The notes: a model not told the origin generated them from the sequence alone. Positions 33,427-42,198 are shown, counted from the first letter of the stretch. The stretch: DNA of 64,000 nucleotides from JBPOFY01 sp049889815 (GCA_049889815.1 JBMHCR010000013.1:1-64000); one strand, 5' to 3'. Numbers and translations are program-made.

Positions 33427-35556
33427 TTATTTGTTTTTTGCATTTTCACGCTTAATGCTATCCATGCCGGGTTTCTCAAGGTTGATGTCACCTTCAAAGA
33501 AACCATGCAGTTGGCGAATACGTGTTGGGTGACGCATCTTTCGCAGCGCTTTAGCTTCGATCTGACGAATACGTTCGCGGGTTACCTTAAACTGGCGACC
33601 GACTTCCTCCAGTGTTCTGGAGTAGCCGTCGGCAAGGCCGAAGCGGAGCGACAGGACGCGGCGTTCACGATCCGTCAAAGAGTCGAGCACGTCTGTGATC
33701 TTTTCGCGCAGAAGGCTGTAGGCTGTCATATCGTAGGGGTTCTCGGCGCCTTTGTCTTCGATAAAGTCACCGAAGTTTGTGTCGTCGGAGTCTCCAACTG
33801 GGCTTTGTAGTGAGATTGGCTGTTGCGCCATCTTCATGATAGACTGCACACGCTCGATCGGCAGGTTCATTTCGTCGGCGACTTCCTCTGCAGTTGGTTC
33901 GTGACCCAATTCTTGAAGGAGCTGTTTTTGGACCTGCATCACCTTGTTTAAGGTCTCAATCATATGGACCGGAATCCGGATGGTGCGTGCTTGGTCTGCG
34001 ATTGAACGAGTGATTGCTTGACGGATCCACCAGGTTGCGTACGTGGAGAACTTATAACCGCGGCGGTATTCGAATTTTTCCACTGCCTTCATCAAGCCCA
34101 TGTTACCTTCTTGAATGAGGTCGAGGAAGGAGAGTCCGCGGTTGGTGTATTTCTTTGCGATAGAGATAACGAGGCGCAAGTTAGCTTCGACCATTTCGGT
34201 CTTTGCTTTATGAGCCTGGCGCATACCGGTGCGCACTTCTCGGATAATCTCCATGAACTCCCGCGCGTCCATTTTGAACTCGGTCTTGAGCGCCTCAAGG
34301 CGGGTATAGATGGCTTTTTCATCGACCTTAACCTTGCGGCGCGAGGACACCATGTTTGCCGCTTTGAGATCCTCGCAGAGGTCGGTGATTTCGCGATAAA
34401 CTGGCGTGAGATCTTTGAGGAAGTCTTCGAATACCTTTAGTTTGAGGCAGTATTTGCGTAGCACTAGGCGAAGCTCTTGCTCGTATTTAATCATACGAGT
34501 GCGCGAACGTTTGGCGTTTGACTCGTTACCCTCGGCGGCTGCTTTTACGTGACTATCCCAAGCTGCATAGATGCGCTCGCCGAGTTTATACGCTTGCTCT
34601 AGCAGCTTTGGCAGGCTGTTGAAATAGGCTTCGCGACTTTCAATTTTCTTATCGAGCACCACACGGTCGAAACGCTCTTCGCGGTTGAGCAGCTTGGTGA
34701 CGATGTTGTTCTGGAACTCTAGTGTTAGAGCGGTAGAGAAGAGGGCATCCTGTGCGCGCAACTCTGCTTTCTCGATGCGCTTTGAGATTGCGACCTCCTC
34801 CTCGCGGGTGAGCAGAGGCACTTGACCCATTTGCTTGAGATACATTCGGACGGGGTCATCGAGGATGTCGTTCTGGGAAGTGCGAACCTCTTTCTCCTCG
34901 GTCTCTTCAAGACGGGCTTTGTAGGCTTCGACCTCGCTGTCGTCGAGGATTTCTACTTCGAGATTCTGGAGGATAGAGATGACGTTTTCAATCTCGTCCG
35001 GATTGTTGATACTATCCGGAAGCACCTTGTTGATATCTTTGTAAGTGAGGAAACCCTGTTCTTTCGAAAGTCGAATCAGATTGCGGATACGCTCATTGAG
35101 TTTTTCCTGCGCCTTAGCGGACAACTTGCGTTTCTTTGGAAGCTTAGCGGCGACTTTAGCGATTTCTTCATCGCTCGCAGTCTTGGTTTGTTTCTTTGCT
35201 GTAACCTTTTCAGCCGGAGCCTTTTTAACGGCAACTTTCTTGGCTACTTTTCTAGCAACCTTCTTGGCAGCTTTCTTGGCTACCACCTTCTTTTTATTAG
35301 GTGCTTTTTTCGCCACTTTCTCAGCAGGATTTTTCTTGGCTATTTTCTTCTTAGCAGGAGCGTTCTTTGCTACCTTCTTAGCAGGGGCTTTCTTCGCTAC
35401 CCTCTTAGCAGGAGCCTTCTTTGCTGCTTTCTTTACAGGAGCTTTCTTCGCTCCCTCATTAGAAGGAGCCTTCTTTGCCACTTTCTTTTTAGCTGCCCTC
35501 TTAGCAGGCGTTTTTTTGACTGTCGTTTTGGCGGTTTTCTTTTTCGCAGCTGACAT
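33427..35556 (-). CDS. rpoD: Housekeeping sigma-70 factor RpoD with lysine/alanine-rich N-terminal extension
   Basis: This 709-residue primary sigma factor has region 1.1 (LIRLSKEQGFLTYKDINKVL), 1.2 (DDPVRMYLKQMGQVPLLTRE), 2.1-2.4 (RGLSFLDLIQEGNMGLMKAV, GYKFSTYATWWIRQAITRSI, ADQARTIRIPVHM), 3 and 4.2 (TLEEVGRQFKVTRERIRQIE, AKALRKMRHP). The unusual part is residues 1 to about 128: almost pure Lys/Ala/Pro/Val repeats of the type AKKAPAKK, like histone H1 tails. It lies between dnaG (upstream) and a small lipoprotein gene, recalling the dnaG-rpoD pairing in other bacteria. Confidence 0.95.
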   Translation of the reverse strand: MSAAKKKTAKTTVKKTPAKRAAKKKVAKKAPSNEGAKKAPVKKAAKKAPAKRVAKKAPAKKVAKNAPAKKKIAKKNPAEKVAKKAPNKKKVVAKKAAKKVARKVAKKVAVKKAPAEKVTAKKQTKTASDEEIAKVAAKLPKKRKLSAKAQEKLNERIRNLIRLSKEQGFLTYKDINKVLPDSINNPDEIENVISILQNLEVEILDDSEVEAYKARLEETEEKEVRTSQNDILDDPVRMYLKQMGQVPLLTREEEVAISKRIEKAELRAQDALFSTALTLEFQNNIVTKLLNREERFDRVVLDKKIESREAYFNSLPKLLEQAYKLGERIYAAWDSHVKAAAEGNESNAKRSRTRMIKYEQELRLVLRKYCLKLKVFEDFLKDLTPVYREITDLCEDLKAANMVSSRRKVKVDEKAIYTRLEALKTEFKMDAREFMEIIREVRTGMRQAHKAKTEMVEANLRLVISIAKKYTNRGLSFLDLIQEGNMGLMKAVEKFEYRRGYKFSTYATWWIRQAITRSIADQARTIRIPVHMIETLNKVMQVQKQLLQELGHEPTAEEVADEMNLPIERVQSIMKMAQQPISLQSPVGDSDDTNFGDFIEDKGAENPYDMTAYSLLREKITDVLDSLTDRERRVLSLRFGLADGYSRTLEEVGRQFKVTRERIRQIEAKALRKMRHPTRIRQLHGFFEGDINLEKPGMDSIKRENAKNK
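35200..35545 (-). repeat. Degenerate tandem coding repeat in the rpoD N-terminus
   Basis: This stretch encodes repeated units of the type KKAPAKK. At DNA level GCAGGAGCCTTCTTTGC-like blocks recur (for example near 35350, 35380, 35410 and 35440), so the segment may change length by slippage or recombination. Confidence 0.7.
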
Positions 35557-35581
35557 AATAGTGATGAGGAGTCGGTTGTGC

Positions 35582-37414
35582 TTAGAGTTCGAGCTTTGGG
35601 GGATTGGCTAAAGTTTTGCGAATTTTGCTCACCTCGCGCATGAGGCTGAGTTGCTCATCTGATGAAGCGGTTGCATTGGTAATTCGTAGTTCTAGATCCT
35701 TTTTTCGAGCGTTTAAGTAGTTTTTGTAAAGGCTTTGAAGACAGACTTCTATGTGTGCTTTTGGGTTCTCAATTTCCAGATCTTTCAGATGTATTTCAGC
35801 GAGGAGCTGGCGTTCTGCTGTGGATTCTATCAGATTTTCTATTTGGGTGGCGTCTTCGATAAGGCCTTCTTTGAGTTCAGCCAAGATGCGATCGAGTAAT
35901 TTTCCAGCCAATAATTTGGTATTAATCCATTCATAATCAATAATTTCTGATAGTTTCTCGCCGTATTCTGGATGGTGTGAAACGAGCCAAAGTAGTTCCC
36001 ATGTCGCCTGTGTCAATAGTGGGTCTTTGGCTGAATCAGGCGATGAGGGGGTGGTTTTGGTCGGACTGGAAAATTGAGTGGGCTGAGCTGCTTTTTTAAA
36101 ATCGCGAAGTGCCGCGTTGGGGTCGATGTTGAGTAGTTTTGAGGCGGTCTGCAGATAATCCTCTTTGGCGACTTCAGACGGTACATGTTGAAGAAGGTCA
36201 AAGACGGCGCGAAGGGCAGTGGTTTTATCCCTGGTTGTTGGAATTCTGTCTGTCGGCAAGCTGTTTTCTATGGCAAGCTCGATTCCGCTTTTTACAGCAT
36301 TGCGCAGCGGTTTGAGTGCATTAGCGCCCTGTGCTCGCAGCAGATCATCCGGGTCGGCTTTTTCGGGTAGCGGTAAAAATTTAAATTCAAGTCCAGCTTT
36401 GAATGCGAGGCTAATGTATTTTACCGCGGCTTTGCGACCAGCATTATCACCATCGAGTAAACATTCTACATAGGCGGGGTCGTACCGTCTTAGCAAATGG
36501 ACTTGTTCTTCGGTAAGTGCAGTGCCTTGTGGCGCGACCGCGGTGTTGAGTCCAACAGACCAGCAACGAATCGCATCCAGTTGTCCTTCAACGAGCAAGA
36601 AGCCGTCATTTTCTTTGATGTGTTTGCGGGCATGATCCATTCCAAATAGAATGCGGCCCTTATGGAAGATGGGTGTTTCTGGGGAGTTTACGTATTTCGC
36701 CTCTCTGGCGGGATCGTCGTCGGGGGTTTGCGGAAGTTGGCGGGCCGTGAACGCAACCACACGACTTTGCACATCGCGGATTGGTATCATCAAGCGGCCG
36801 CGAAAGCGCGACTTGAAGTTCTCGTGGTTTTGCTCGCGTTCACGCGCGAAGAAGAGGCCCGATTGACGCATCGCTGCCGGCGAGATGCCCTTTTTTTTGC
36901 AGACGAGTGCGAGTGCGTTGCCGTTGGCGGGAGCGTAGCCGATGTTGATTTCCTTGGCGGTGTCCATGGTGAAGCCGCGCTGATCTTGCCAGTAGTTGCG
37001 CACTGGGGCTGCTTCGCCGCTTTCTGTAAATTGGTGATGAAACCACGCGGTGGCTAACTCGTGTAGCTCGAAGATTTGTTTGCGAAGCGAAACTTCTTCT
37101 CTTGAAGGTCCACCTTGTTCATACTCTAGATTTACACTGAAACGCTTCGCTAGGAATTCGACGGCCTCAGCGAATTCGAGATTTTCCTGTTTCATCACAA
37201 AGGTGAAGAGGTCGCCGCCTTCCCCTGTGCTGAAGCACTTATAGAAACCGCGATCTGGGTGAACGTAGAAGGAGGGCGTTTTTTCCTGAGTGAATGGGCT
37301 TAGGCCCTTCCAGGATTTACCTGCTCGCTTGAGTTGCACATAGGGTGAAATAACATCAACCAGGTTTACCTGATGTTTGAGTGACTCGACGGATCTCTGG
37401 GCAATTCTGGGCAC
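35582..37414 (-). CDS. dnaG: DNA primase DnaG with a degenerate zinc-binding domain
   Basis: This 610-residue primase makes RNA primers for replication. The N-terminal domain (1-100) keeps the DnaG shape (GLSPFTQEKTPSFYVHPDRG, FYKCFSTGEGGDLFTFV) but has Ser39, Thr42 and Thr63 where the CHC2 zinc ligands Cys, His and Cys are expected; only Cys60 remains. The catalytic core is intact: GRLMIPIRDVQSRVVAFTAR, the TOPRIM segments LLVEGQLDAIR (about 278) and LLDGDNAGRKAAV (about 320). A C-terminal helicase-binding region follows. The start is GTG at 37414. It lies 25 bases upstream of rpoD and is probably co-transcribed with it. Confidence 0.93.
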   Translation of the reverse strand: MPRIAQRSVESLKHQVNLVDVISPYVQLKRAGKSWKGLSPFTQEKTPSFYVHPDRGFYKCFSTGEGGDLFTFVMKQENLEFAEAVEFLAKRFSVNLEYEQGGPSREEVSLRKQIFELHELATAWFHHQFTESGEAAPVRNYWQDQRGFTMDTAKEINIGYAPANGNALALVCKKKGISPAAMRQSGLFFAREREQNHENFKSRFRGRLMIPIRDVQSRVVAFTARQLPQTPDDDPAREAKYVNSPETPIFHKGRILFGMDHARKHIKENDGFLLVEGQLDAIRCWSVGLNTAVAPQGTALTEEQVHLLRRYDPAYVECLLDGDNAGRKAAVKYISLAFKAGLEFKFLPLPEKADPDDLLRAQGANALKPLRNAVKSGIELAIENSLPTDRIPTTRDKTTALRAVFDLLQHVPSEVAKEDYLQTASKLLNIDPNAALRDFKKAAQPTQFSSPTKTTPSSPDSAKDPLLTQATWELLWLVSHHPEYGEKLSEIIDYEWINTKLLAGKLLDRILAELKEGLIEDATQIENLIESTAERQLLAEIHLKDLEIENPKAHIEVCLQSLYKNYLNARKKDLELRITNATASSDEQLSLMREVSKIRKTLANPPKLEL

Positions 37415-37456
37415 TTAGATGTAACGCTGCAGACTTAATACGGACGCAAGAGTAAA

Positions 37457-39103
37457 CTACTGCAGACGAGTGATTGCTGTCTCTGCTTCCGCACGCAGTG
37501 GATGATCGGAAGCTAGATCGATGAATCGTTGGTAGAGTATGCGAGCTGCCGCGTTGTTTTTTGCAATTCGTTCATAGCCGCGAGCCAGTGAAAGAGTGAC
37601 CTCTGGGTTTTGCGGGAAACGATCGTAGGCGGTTTGTATTTCTGCGAAGAACTCTGCTGGTTTTTTCGAACGCTGCGCCGCACGCAGGTAGTCGAGGGTG
37701 TAACTGATGTTACGCGGCTGCAGACGGATCGCCTCAAGGGCTGTTGTTTCCGCGTTCTTATGCTGTCCGTCGAGCACGTAGGTTCGTGAGAGTAGGTTCC
37801 ATATGTCGTCGCGATCATTTGCGCTACCTAGGATTTGCCAGTAGTTGCTAATTGCTAAGCGATAGTTCTTATCGGCTGTCGCTTGGGTAGCTTCGTTCAT
37901 GAGCTCCTCGGCAGAGCGGGGTTCGACCGTTCCACGAAGTGAGGTCACATTATCGTTTGGGAGGAGCTTGTCTACGCCACTTTCGTCGTCTGACACATCC
38001 GCCAGGGTGCTATCGTCGGTAAATTCGACCGGTTTACTCGTTTCCTGTTGGTCAAACGTAACTCCAATGGTATGGTCGAGCTCCGCAGTTCCGATGACCG
38101 TGTCCGGGTCGAAGTTTTTGGCTGGAGGTGAACTTTCCTCATCAGTTTCTACGACCTCTATTGCGGGTGTGTTTGCGAGTGCTTCGGCTGCTTCAATATC
38201 AGCGATTACCTGCGCTTTGCCCCCTGTGGTTCCTTCGAAAGGAGACAGCTCTGCGTTGACAGTGGACTCGGTGCTCTCGCTTGTTTTCTCGCGGGCAGCA
38301 GCAGCTTTTGCCAGCTCGTCTTTCATTGCGGTTTGTGCTTCCCGCCAACGAACTAGCTGGGCTTTGGATGCAGACCACTTGCTGGCATCGACGGCACCGG
38401 GGAATTGGCGATCCAGCCGTGTGATTATTTTTTCAGCGCCCTCCCAGTCTTCTCTCAGGAGTTTTACCTCCAGTAGTCCGAAAAGCGGGGTTAGAGCGTC
38501 GGGACTGTTCGTGTCTGCCGCCATGTTGAACCAGTACTCAGCTTGGGCGGGGTTTTCCATTTGAACGAATAGTTGGCCAATCGTTGTTGCTGTGGCTGAG
38601 TCTGGTTCAGCGACTTCGGGGTTTACGCCCTTCAAATAGGCATCGAGAGCTGAGGAGCTTCGGTCTATCTTAAAATAGTGATCACCGAGTTCTACCCAGA
38701 GGTCTGGGCTCATTAAGTTGGGAGCTAGCTTGGCAAGCTTTTCGAGAAGCTGCCCTCCATGCTGGTCTGCTGCTACCACTGCCTGGTAGGTCTCATAGAG
38801 CAGTTCGACATCCTCTGGTTGTTGCTGGTGTGCTTGCTCGTAGAAGAATGCCGCCATCGTCGCGTCACCCTGCGCTTTAAAAATTACTCCTATTTGGTGC
38901 AGGATTTTTGGGTCGTTTGGATAGTCCTCGGCGAGTTTTTCTAAAATTCGCAGAGCAGCGTCTGTGTTTCCTGCTTTTTGTAGGGCATCAGCTCCCTGCA
39001 GGGTCGCTTCTCTTTTTTCTTGTGGGTCGCTACAACCCGTTAAGCCGAGCACGGTCAGAGTCATCAATGTAGAGAGAAGACGTTTGAAGTTTGCTATTGG
39101 CAT
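37457..39103 (-). CDS. TPR-repeat lipoprotein
   Basis: This 548-residue protein starts with a signal peptide and lipobox (LTVLGLTGCSDP), so it should be membrane-anchored. Tetratricopeptide repeats fill residues about 30-250 (GNTDAALRILEKLAEDYPND, GDATMAAFFYEQAHQQQPED) and 400-548 (NYRLAISNYWQILGSANDRD, KNAETTALEAIRLQPRN). The repeats are separated by a low-complexity acidic, Ser/Thr-rich linker (about 270-390). TPR lipoproteins often scaffold envelope complexes; the partners here are unknown. Its start is only 28 bases from a divergent gene start, so the two promoters must overlap. Confidence 0.8.
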   Translation of the reverse strand: MPIANFKRLLSTLMTLTVLGLTGCSDPQEKREATLQGADALQKAGNTDAALRILEKLAEDYPNDPKILHQIGVIFKAQGDATMAAFFYEQAHQQQPEDVELLYETYQAVVAADQHGGQLLEKLAKLAPNLMSPDLWVELGDHYFKIDRSSSALDAYLKGVNPEVAEPDSATATTIGQLFVQMENPAQAEYWFNMAADTNSPDALTPLFGLLEVKLLREDWEGAEKIITRLDRQFPGAVDASKWSASKAQLVRWREAQTAMKDELAKAAAAREKTSESTESTVNAELSPFEGTTGGKAQVIADIEAAEALANTPAIEVVETDEESSPPAKNFDPDTVIGTAELDHTIGVTFDQQETSKPVEFTDDSTLADVSDDESGVDKLLPNDNVTSLRGTVEPRSAEELMNEATQATADKNYRLAISNYWQILGSANDRDDIWNLLSRTYVLDGQHKNAETTALEAIRLQPRNISYTLDYLRAAQRSKKPAEFFAEIQTAYDRFPQNPEVTLSLARGYERIAKNNAAARILYQRFIDLASDHPLRAEAETAITRLQ

Positions 39104-39131
39104 ATCTCGGGATTTTGTTTCTCGGGTAGAA

Positions 39132-40298
39132 ATGTTACGATTTGCGAAAATACTCTCCGTCTCACTTTCGTTTACGGAAAATGGCTGTCAAGTGGATAGC
39201 CTTGCGAGGAGCTTGTTTGGATCGGTCATCTTAACGTTTTTGCTCGGGACGCAGATCGCCTCGGGAGAAAATCTGCTTCCCCGTCCACCGCTGGGATTGG
39301 TTTGGGAGGCTGAATTAGCGGATGATGCTCTATATTACGCCGAAGTTGAGGCCTTGCTGAACGAGTATGAGAAGGAAGTTGGTGTGCGATTGACACCAGG
39401 AGGCCGCGGCAAAGTTGGTGTCAAGGTGAACACCCGTGGCGGTCGTGGGTTGAGCACGCCTAAGCAGTTTTTGCGCGCGCTGATCGAGGCTCTTGAGGTA
39501 AGGGGTTTCGCCCGCACCTCGATATATCTGATAGACTACGCTGGCCGTCAACTTAGGCAGGCAGGTATTATGCCGCCGCTGAGCGAAGCTCACGCCAGTT
39601 TTGATGGGTGCCCGGTGATTGCTCTAGATACTGGGGTGCATTATGATTCGGAATGGTCTTACGACAGTCCGCTACCTCCAGCTGTGCAGCAGGAGCTCCA
39701 GCTTTTCGGAGATACTATTGGTCGCCGAGATTTGAAAGAGGGTGATGAAGCGCGGAAAAGCTTTCTCCCAGCGCCGCTGTTGTTCGAGGTCGATTTCTGG
39801 ATCAACTGCGCGGTTGGAGTGGATGATCCCGCGCTTGGCATCGATGGAGCATTGGCGAATGCGACGCTTTGGAATGTTAGCAACAGCCAGCGATTTTTGG
39901 TCAACCAAGCGACAGCTTCCGCCGCAGTCGCAGAAATCGCAGCCATCCCAGAACTGGAGGAGCGTGCGATCCTGCACTTTATCACACTGGAGCGCTATCA
40001 GTTTATTGCAGGTCCATTTTTCAATTCGATGTATTCTCGTAGCGAGCCAAAGCTGTGGATGAGTGGTGATCCGGTCGCACTCGATCGATTGCTCTACGAT
40101 TATTTTAATGCTCGGCGCTTGCTGGAGGGTTTTCCTGAGATAGACCCGCTGCCTCGACAGTTGCCATTCGCTGCGAGTCTTGGGCTGGGTGTCTTTGAAA
40201 AATCTCGTATCCGTATGGAGTCGGTACAGACTGTGGCGACTCCTCAGCCTGCTACGGTCGAAATAATTATTGAAGACTCGAAAAACACCTTGAATTAG
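39132..40298 (+). CDS. Exported DUF362-like protein
   Basis: This protein of about 388 residues has a hydrophobic N-terminal segment (SLFGSVILTFLLGTQIASG) that looks like a signal peptide. The body resembles DUF362: VGVKVNTRGGRGLSTPKQFL with RALIEALEVRGFARTSIYLI, the INCAVGVDDPALGIDGALAN region and the ending LWMSGDPVALDRLLYDYFNA...LPFAASLGLG. DUF362 has no settled function. No 4Fe-4S cysteine cluster is visible. The ATG at 39132 is used; a GTG at 39192 would place the signal peptide nearer the start and is a real alternative. The gene is divergent from the TPR lipoprotein and is followed by nuoA. Confidence 0.6.
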   Translation: MLRFAKILSVSLSFTENGCQVDSLARSLFGSVILTFLLGTQIASGENLLPRPPLGLVWEAELADDALYYAEVEALLNEYEKEVGVRLTPGGRGKVGVKVNTRGGRGLSTPKQFLRALIEALEVRGFARTSIYLIDYAGRQLRQAGIMPPLSEAHASFDGCPVIALDTGVHYDSEWSYDSPLPPAVQQELQLFGDTIGRRDLKEGDEARKSFLPAPLLFEVDFWINCAVGVDDPALGIDGALANATLWNVSNSQRFLVNQATASAAVAEIAAIPELEERAILHFITLERYQFIAGPFFNSMYSRSEPKLWMSGDPVALDRLLYDYFNARRLLEGFPEIDPLPRQLPFAASLGLGVFEKSRIRMESVQTVATPQPATVEIIIEDSKNTLN

Positions 40299-40325
40299 CT
40301 GAAAAAGCCGCCTTCTTTCTTCAGT

Positions 40326-40700
40326 ATGCAAATCGCGGACTATTATCCGATTCTCATTCAGTTTTCTATCGCAACCGGAATCGGCGCGGTGGTCTTGATC
40401 GCGTCGCATATTTTTGGTCAGCGCGGCACGCCGAATGCCATCAAGGATACACCTTACGAATGTGGTATGTTGGCCGAGGGTTCTGGCCATGCTCGTTTTG
40501 CAGTTAAGTTTTACGTCACCGCGATGCTCTTTATCTTGTTTGATATTGAGGTCGTGTTCTTGATTCCTTGGGTAATGATTTTCCGGGAGTTTTTGCAGCA
40601 AAATCTGCCAATCATGTTGCCGGTATTCTTCTTCCTATTCGTCGTCGTCTTTGGTCTCATCTACGAGTTGAAGAAGGGTGCGATCGAGTGGGAGAAGTAG
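40326..40700 (+). CDS. nuoA: NADH-quinone oxidoreductase subunit A
   Basis: This 124-residue membrane protein is the NuoA subunit of complex I. It has three predicted membrane helices, the loop PNAIKDTPYECGMLAEGSGH with the conserved E-C-G, and RFAVKFYVTAMLFILFDIEV followed by VFLIPW, all diagnostic. NuoA sits at the junction of the membrane and peripheral arms. Oddly, no nuoB, nuoC or nuoD follows: the next gene encodes an unrelated protein. The remaining complex I genes must lie elsewhere. Confidence 0.95.
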   Translation: MQIADYYPILIQFSIATGIGAVVLIASHIFGQRGTPNAIKDTPYECGMLAEGSGHARFAVKFYVTAMLFILFDIEVVFLIPWVMIFREFLQQNLPIMLPVFFFLFVVVFGLIYELKKGAIEWEK

Positions 40701-40811
40701 GGTTGCGCTAAGTTACTAGTTGTTAGTTGGTGGTTGATTTACTGACGGTAGCAAACTAGGTGTAGTGTCCCTTCTAATACACCACTGCACTGTTCTGAAT
40801 AAATCATCTCC

Positions 40812-42170
40812 ATGCGTATAGACCGTTATATAGCTCAATCACGTGTTGTAGATCTGGAAAGCACGAATTTTGAGTCGGCGTTAGCAGAGTTGTTGAAGGT
40901 ATGTGATTGCTCGAAGGAGAAGGGGCTCACGAAGAAGAAATTGCTCAATGAGCTGCTGGGCCGTGAAAAGCAGATGACGACTTACCTTGGCAATGGCGTA
41001 TGCTTGCCGCATGCTCGTGTGGATATGCGCCGCCCGTATATGATCGCGGTGGGGCGTTGTCCGAATGGTTTAAATTACGATGGGCAGAATGAGTATCAGG
41101 AGATTAGATATGTGTTTCTTCTACTAGCGGCGAAGAATGCGCGCAGCTATCTCTATGGCTTGGCCTCACTTGCTCGTGTGTTTCAGGATCAGTCCTACAT
41201 GGAGCGGTTGCAGTCGGCTAAGGACTTACCTTCTTTCCGAAAAGAATTGAAGGCAGTTTTCGGTGGTGATGGTAAAACGCCAAAGCAAAAGCACAATCGT
41301 TTCAACAACCTCATCTTGAAGGAGGCCGCCAAGATAGCACGCGGCGCAAATTGCACCTCAGTTTTGGTTTTTGGCGACACATTTGGGGGCGGTGTCGAGA
41401 TCGGCACGGTTTTTAAAGGTTTCAACACGGTGCTGATTGCACACGCCAGTTACGAAGGTATTACCGAGCACTCATCAATCGATGAGGTCATTCCCATTCG
41501 GTCTTACAGCAATCACCGTTTTTCACAGCTGCGAAGTGCTGTTTTGATCGGACTAACACGAGGTATTTTTGGTAGTCATGACCGCCTCTGTTGCGTCGGC
41601 GGACTTCCGCAAAGTAATCAGTTTGATAGTATTACTGTGGTTGATGTAGAGCGTGAGTTTCAAACCATGCTGATGCAGAAGACCGACATGCTTCCAGTTA
41701 GTGTTCAGCCGGAAGTGATCGAGCGTGTGCTCGCGATCGCGACCGAGCTCGCAGTCGAGGGCCGCGAAGGGCACCCGGTGGGTTGTCTGTTTGCTTTGGG
41801 CAATGCAGCGAAAATTTCGGAGTATACTAAGCCACTCATTCTGAACCCATTCTATGGATACAAGGATGAAGATCGTAATATCCTCAATCCATTTATGGAT
41901 GAAACGGTCAAAGAGTTATCTTCAATTGACGGTGCATTTATCATCCGTGGCGACGGTGTATTGGTTTCGGCGGGCTCCCTGATTCATGCACCAGATTACG
42001 AACACAATCTGCCTAGCGGGCTGGGCAGTCGCCACGCCGCCGCTGCTTCGATTTCTCAGGCAGTGGATTGCCTTTGCATCGTCGTTTCAGGTAGCACCGG
42101 TCAGGTCACGCTCTTCCGCCGCGGAGAAATGCTGCCGCTGATTGAAAAAGCTTTGGTTCGGGATAGCTGA
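40812..42170 (+). CDS. PTS EIIA-like / PK_C-like / diadenylate cyclase fusion protein
   Basis: This 452-residue soluble protein has three parts. Residues about 1-150 resemble PTS EIIA type 2, with the phosphorylatable His67 in LGNGVCLPHARVDM. Residues about 165-280 resemble the pyruvate-kinase C-terminal fold (ANCTSVLVFGDTFGGGVEIG, THEN FNTVLIAHASYEG). Residues about 300-452 are a DAC (DisA_N) domain for c-di-AMP synthesis: GREGHPVGCLFALG, SSIDGAFIIRGDGVLVSAG with the DGA motif (about 373), LPSGLGSRHAAAASISQAVD and CLCIVVSGSTGQV. The canonical RHR motif reads RHA here (about 405). The PK_C-DAC pairing recalls archaeal DacZ. Activity is inferred. Confidence 0.8.
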   Translation: MRIDRYIAQSRVVDLESTNFESALAELLKVCDCSKEKGLTKKKLLNELLGREKQMTTYLGNGVCLPHARVDMRRPYMIAVGRCPNGLNYDGQNEYQEIRYVFLLLAAKNARSYLYGLASLARVFQDQSYMERLQSAKDLPSFRKELKAVFGGDGKTPKQKHNRFNNLILKEAAKIARGANCTSVLVFGDTFGGGVEIGTVFKGFNTVLIAHASYEGITEHSSIDEVIPIRSYSNHRFSQLRSAVLIGLTRGIFGSHDRLCCVGGLPQSNQFDSITVVDVEREFQTMLMQKTDMLPVSVQPEVIERVLAIATELAVEGREGHPVGCLFALGNAAKISEYTKPLILNPFYGYKDEDRNILNPFMDETVKELSSIDGAFIIRGDGVLVSAGSLIHAPDYEHNLPSGLGSRHAAAASISQAVDCLCIVVSGSTGQVTLFRRGEMLPLIEKALVRDS

Positions 42171-42173
42171 TCG

Positions 42174-42198
42174 GTAGGAGAGGCTTTACGCCACGACC
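42174..42198 (+). repeat. GTAGGAGAGG-type REP arm
   Basis: The 25-base arm starts GTAGGAGAGGCTTTACGCC and matches the left arm at 6094-6118 at 21 of 25 positions. The second arm of the palindrome is not present here. Confidence 0.6.

Noticed and set aside
34822..35611. Long open frames (188 and 243 codons) opposite the rpoD N-terminus
   Set aside because: They are the antisense of the Lys/Ala repeats: the reverse complement of AAG/GCC codons gives Phe/Leu/Ala-rich frames without stops. They have no independent gene features.
39672..40601. 309-codon open frame on the minus strand
   Set aside because: It is antisense to the DUF362-like gene and crosses into nuoA, which is certain. Its composition (Arg/His/Gln-rich) is typical of a shadow frame.
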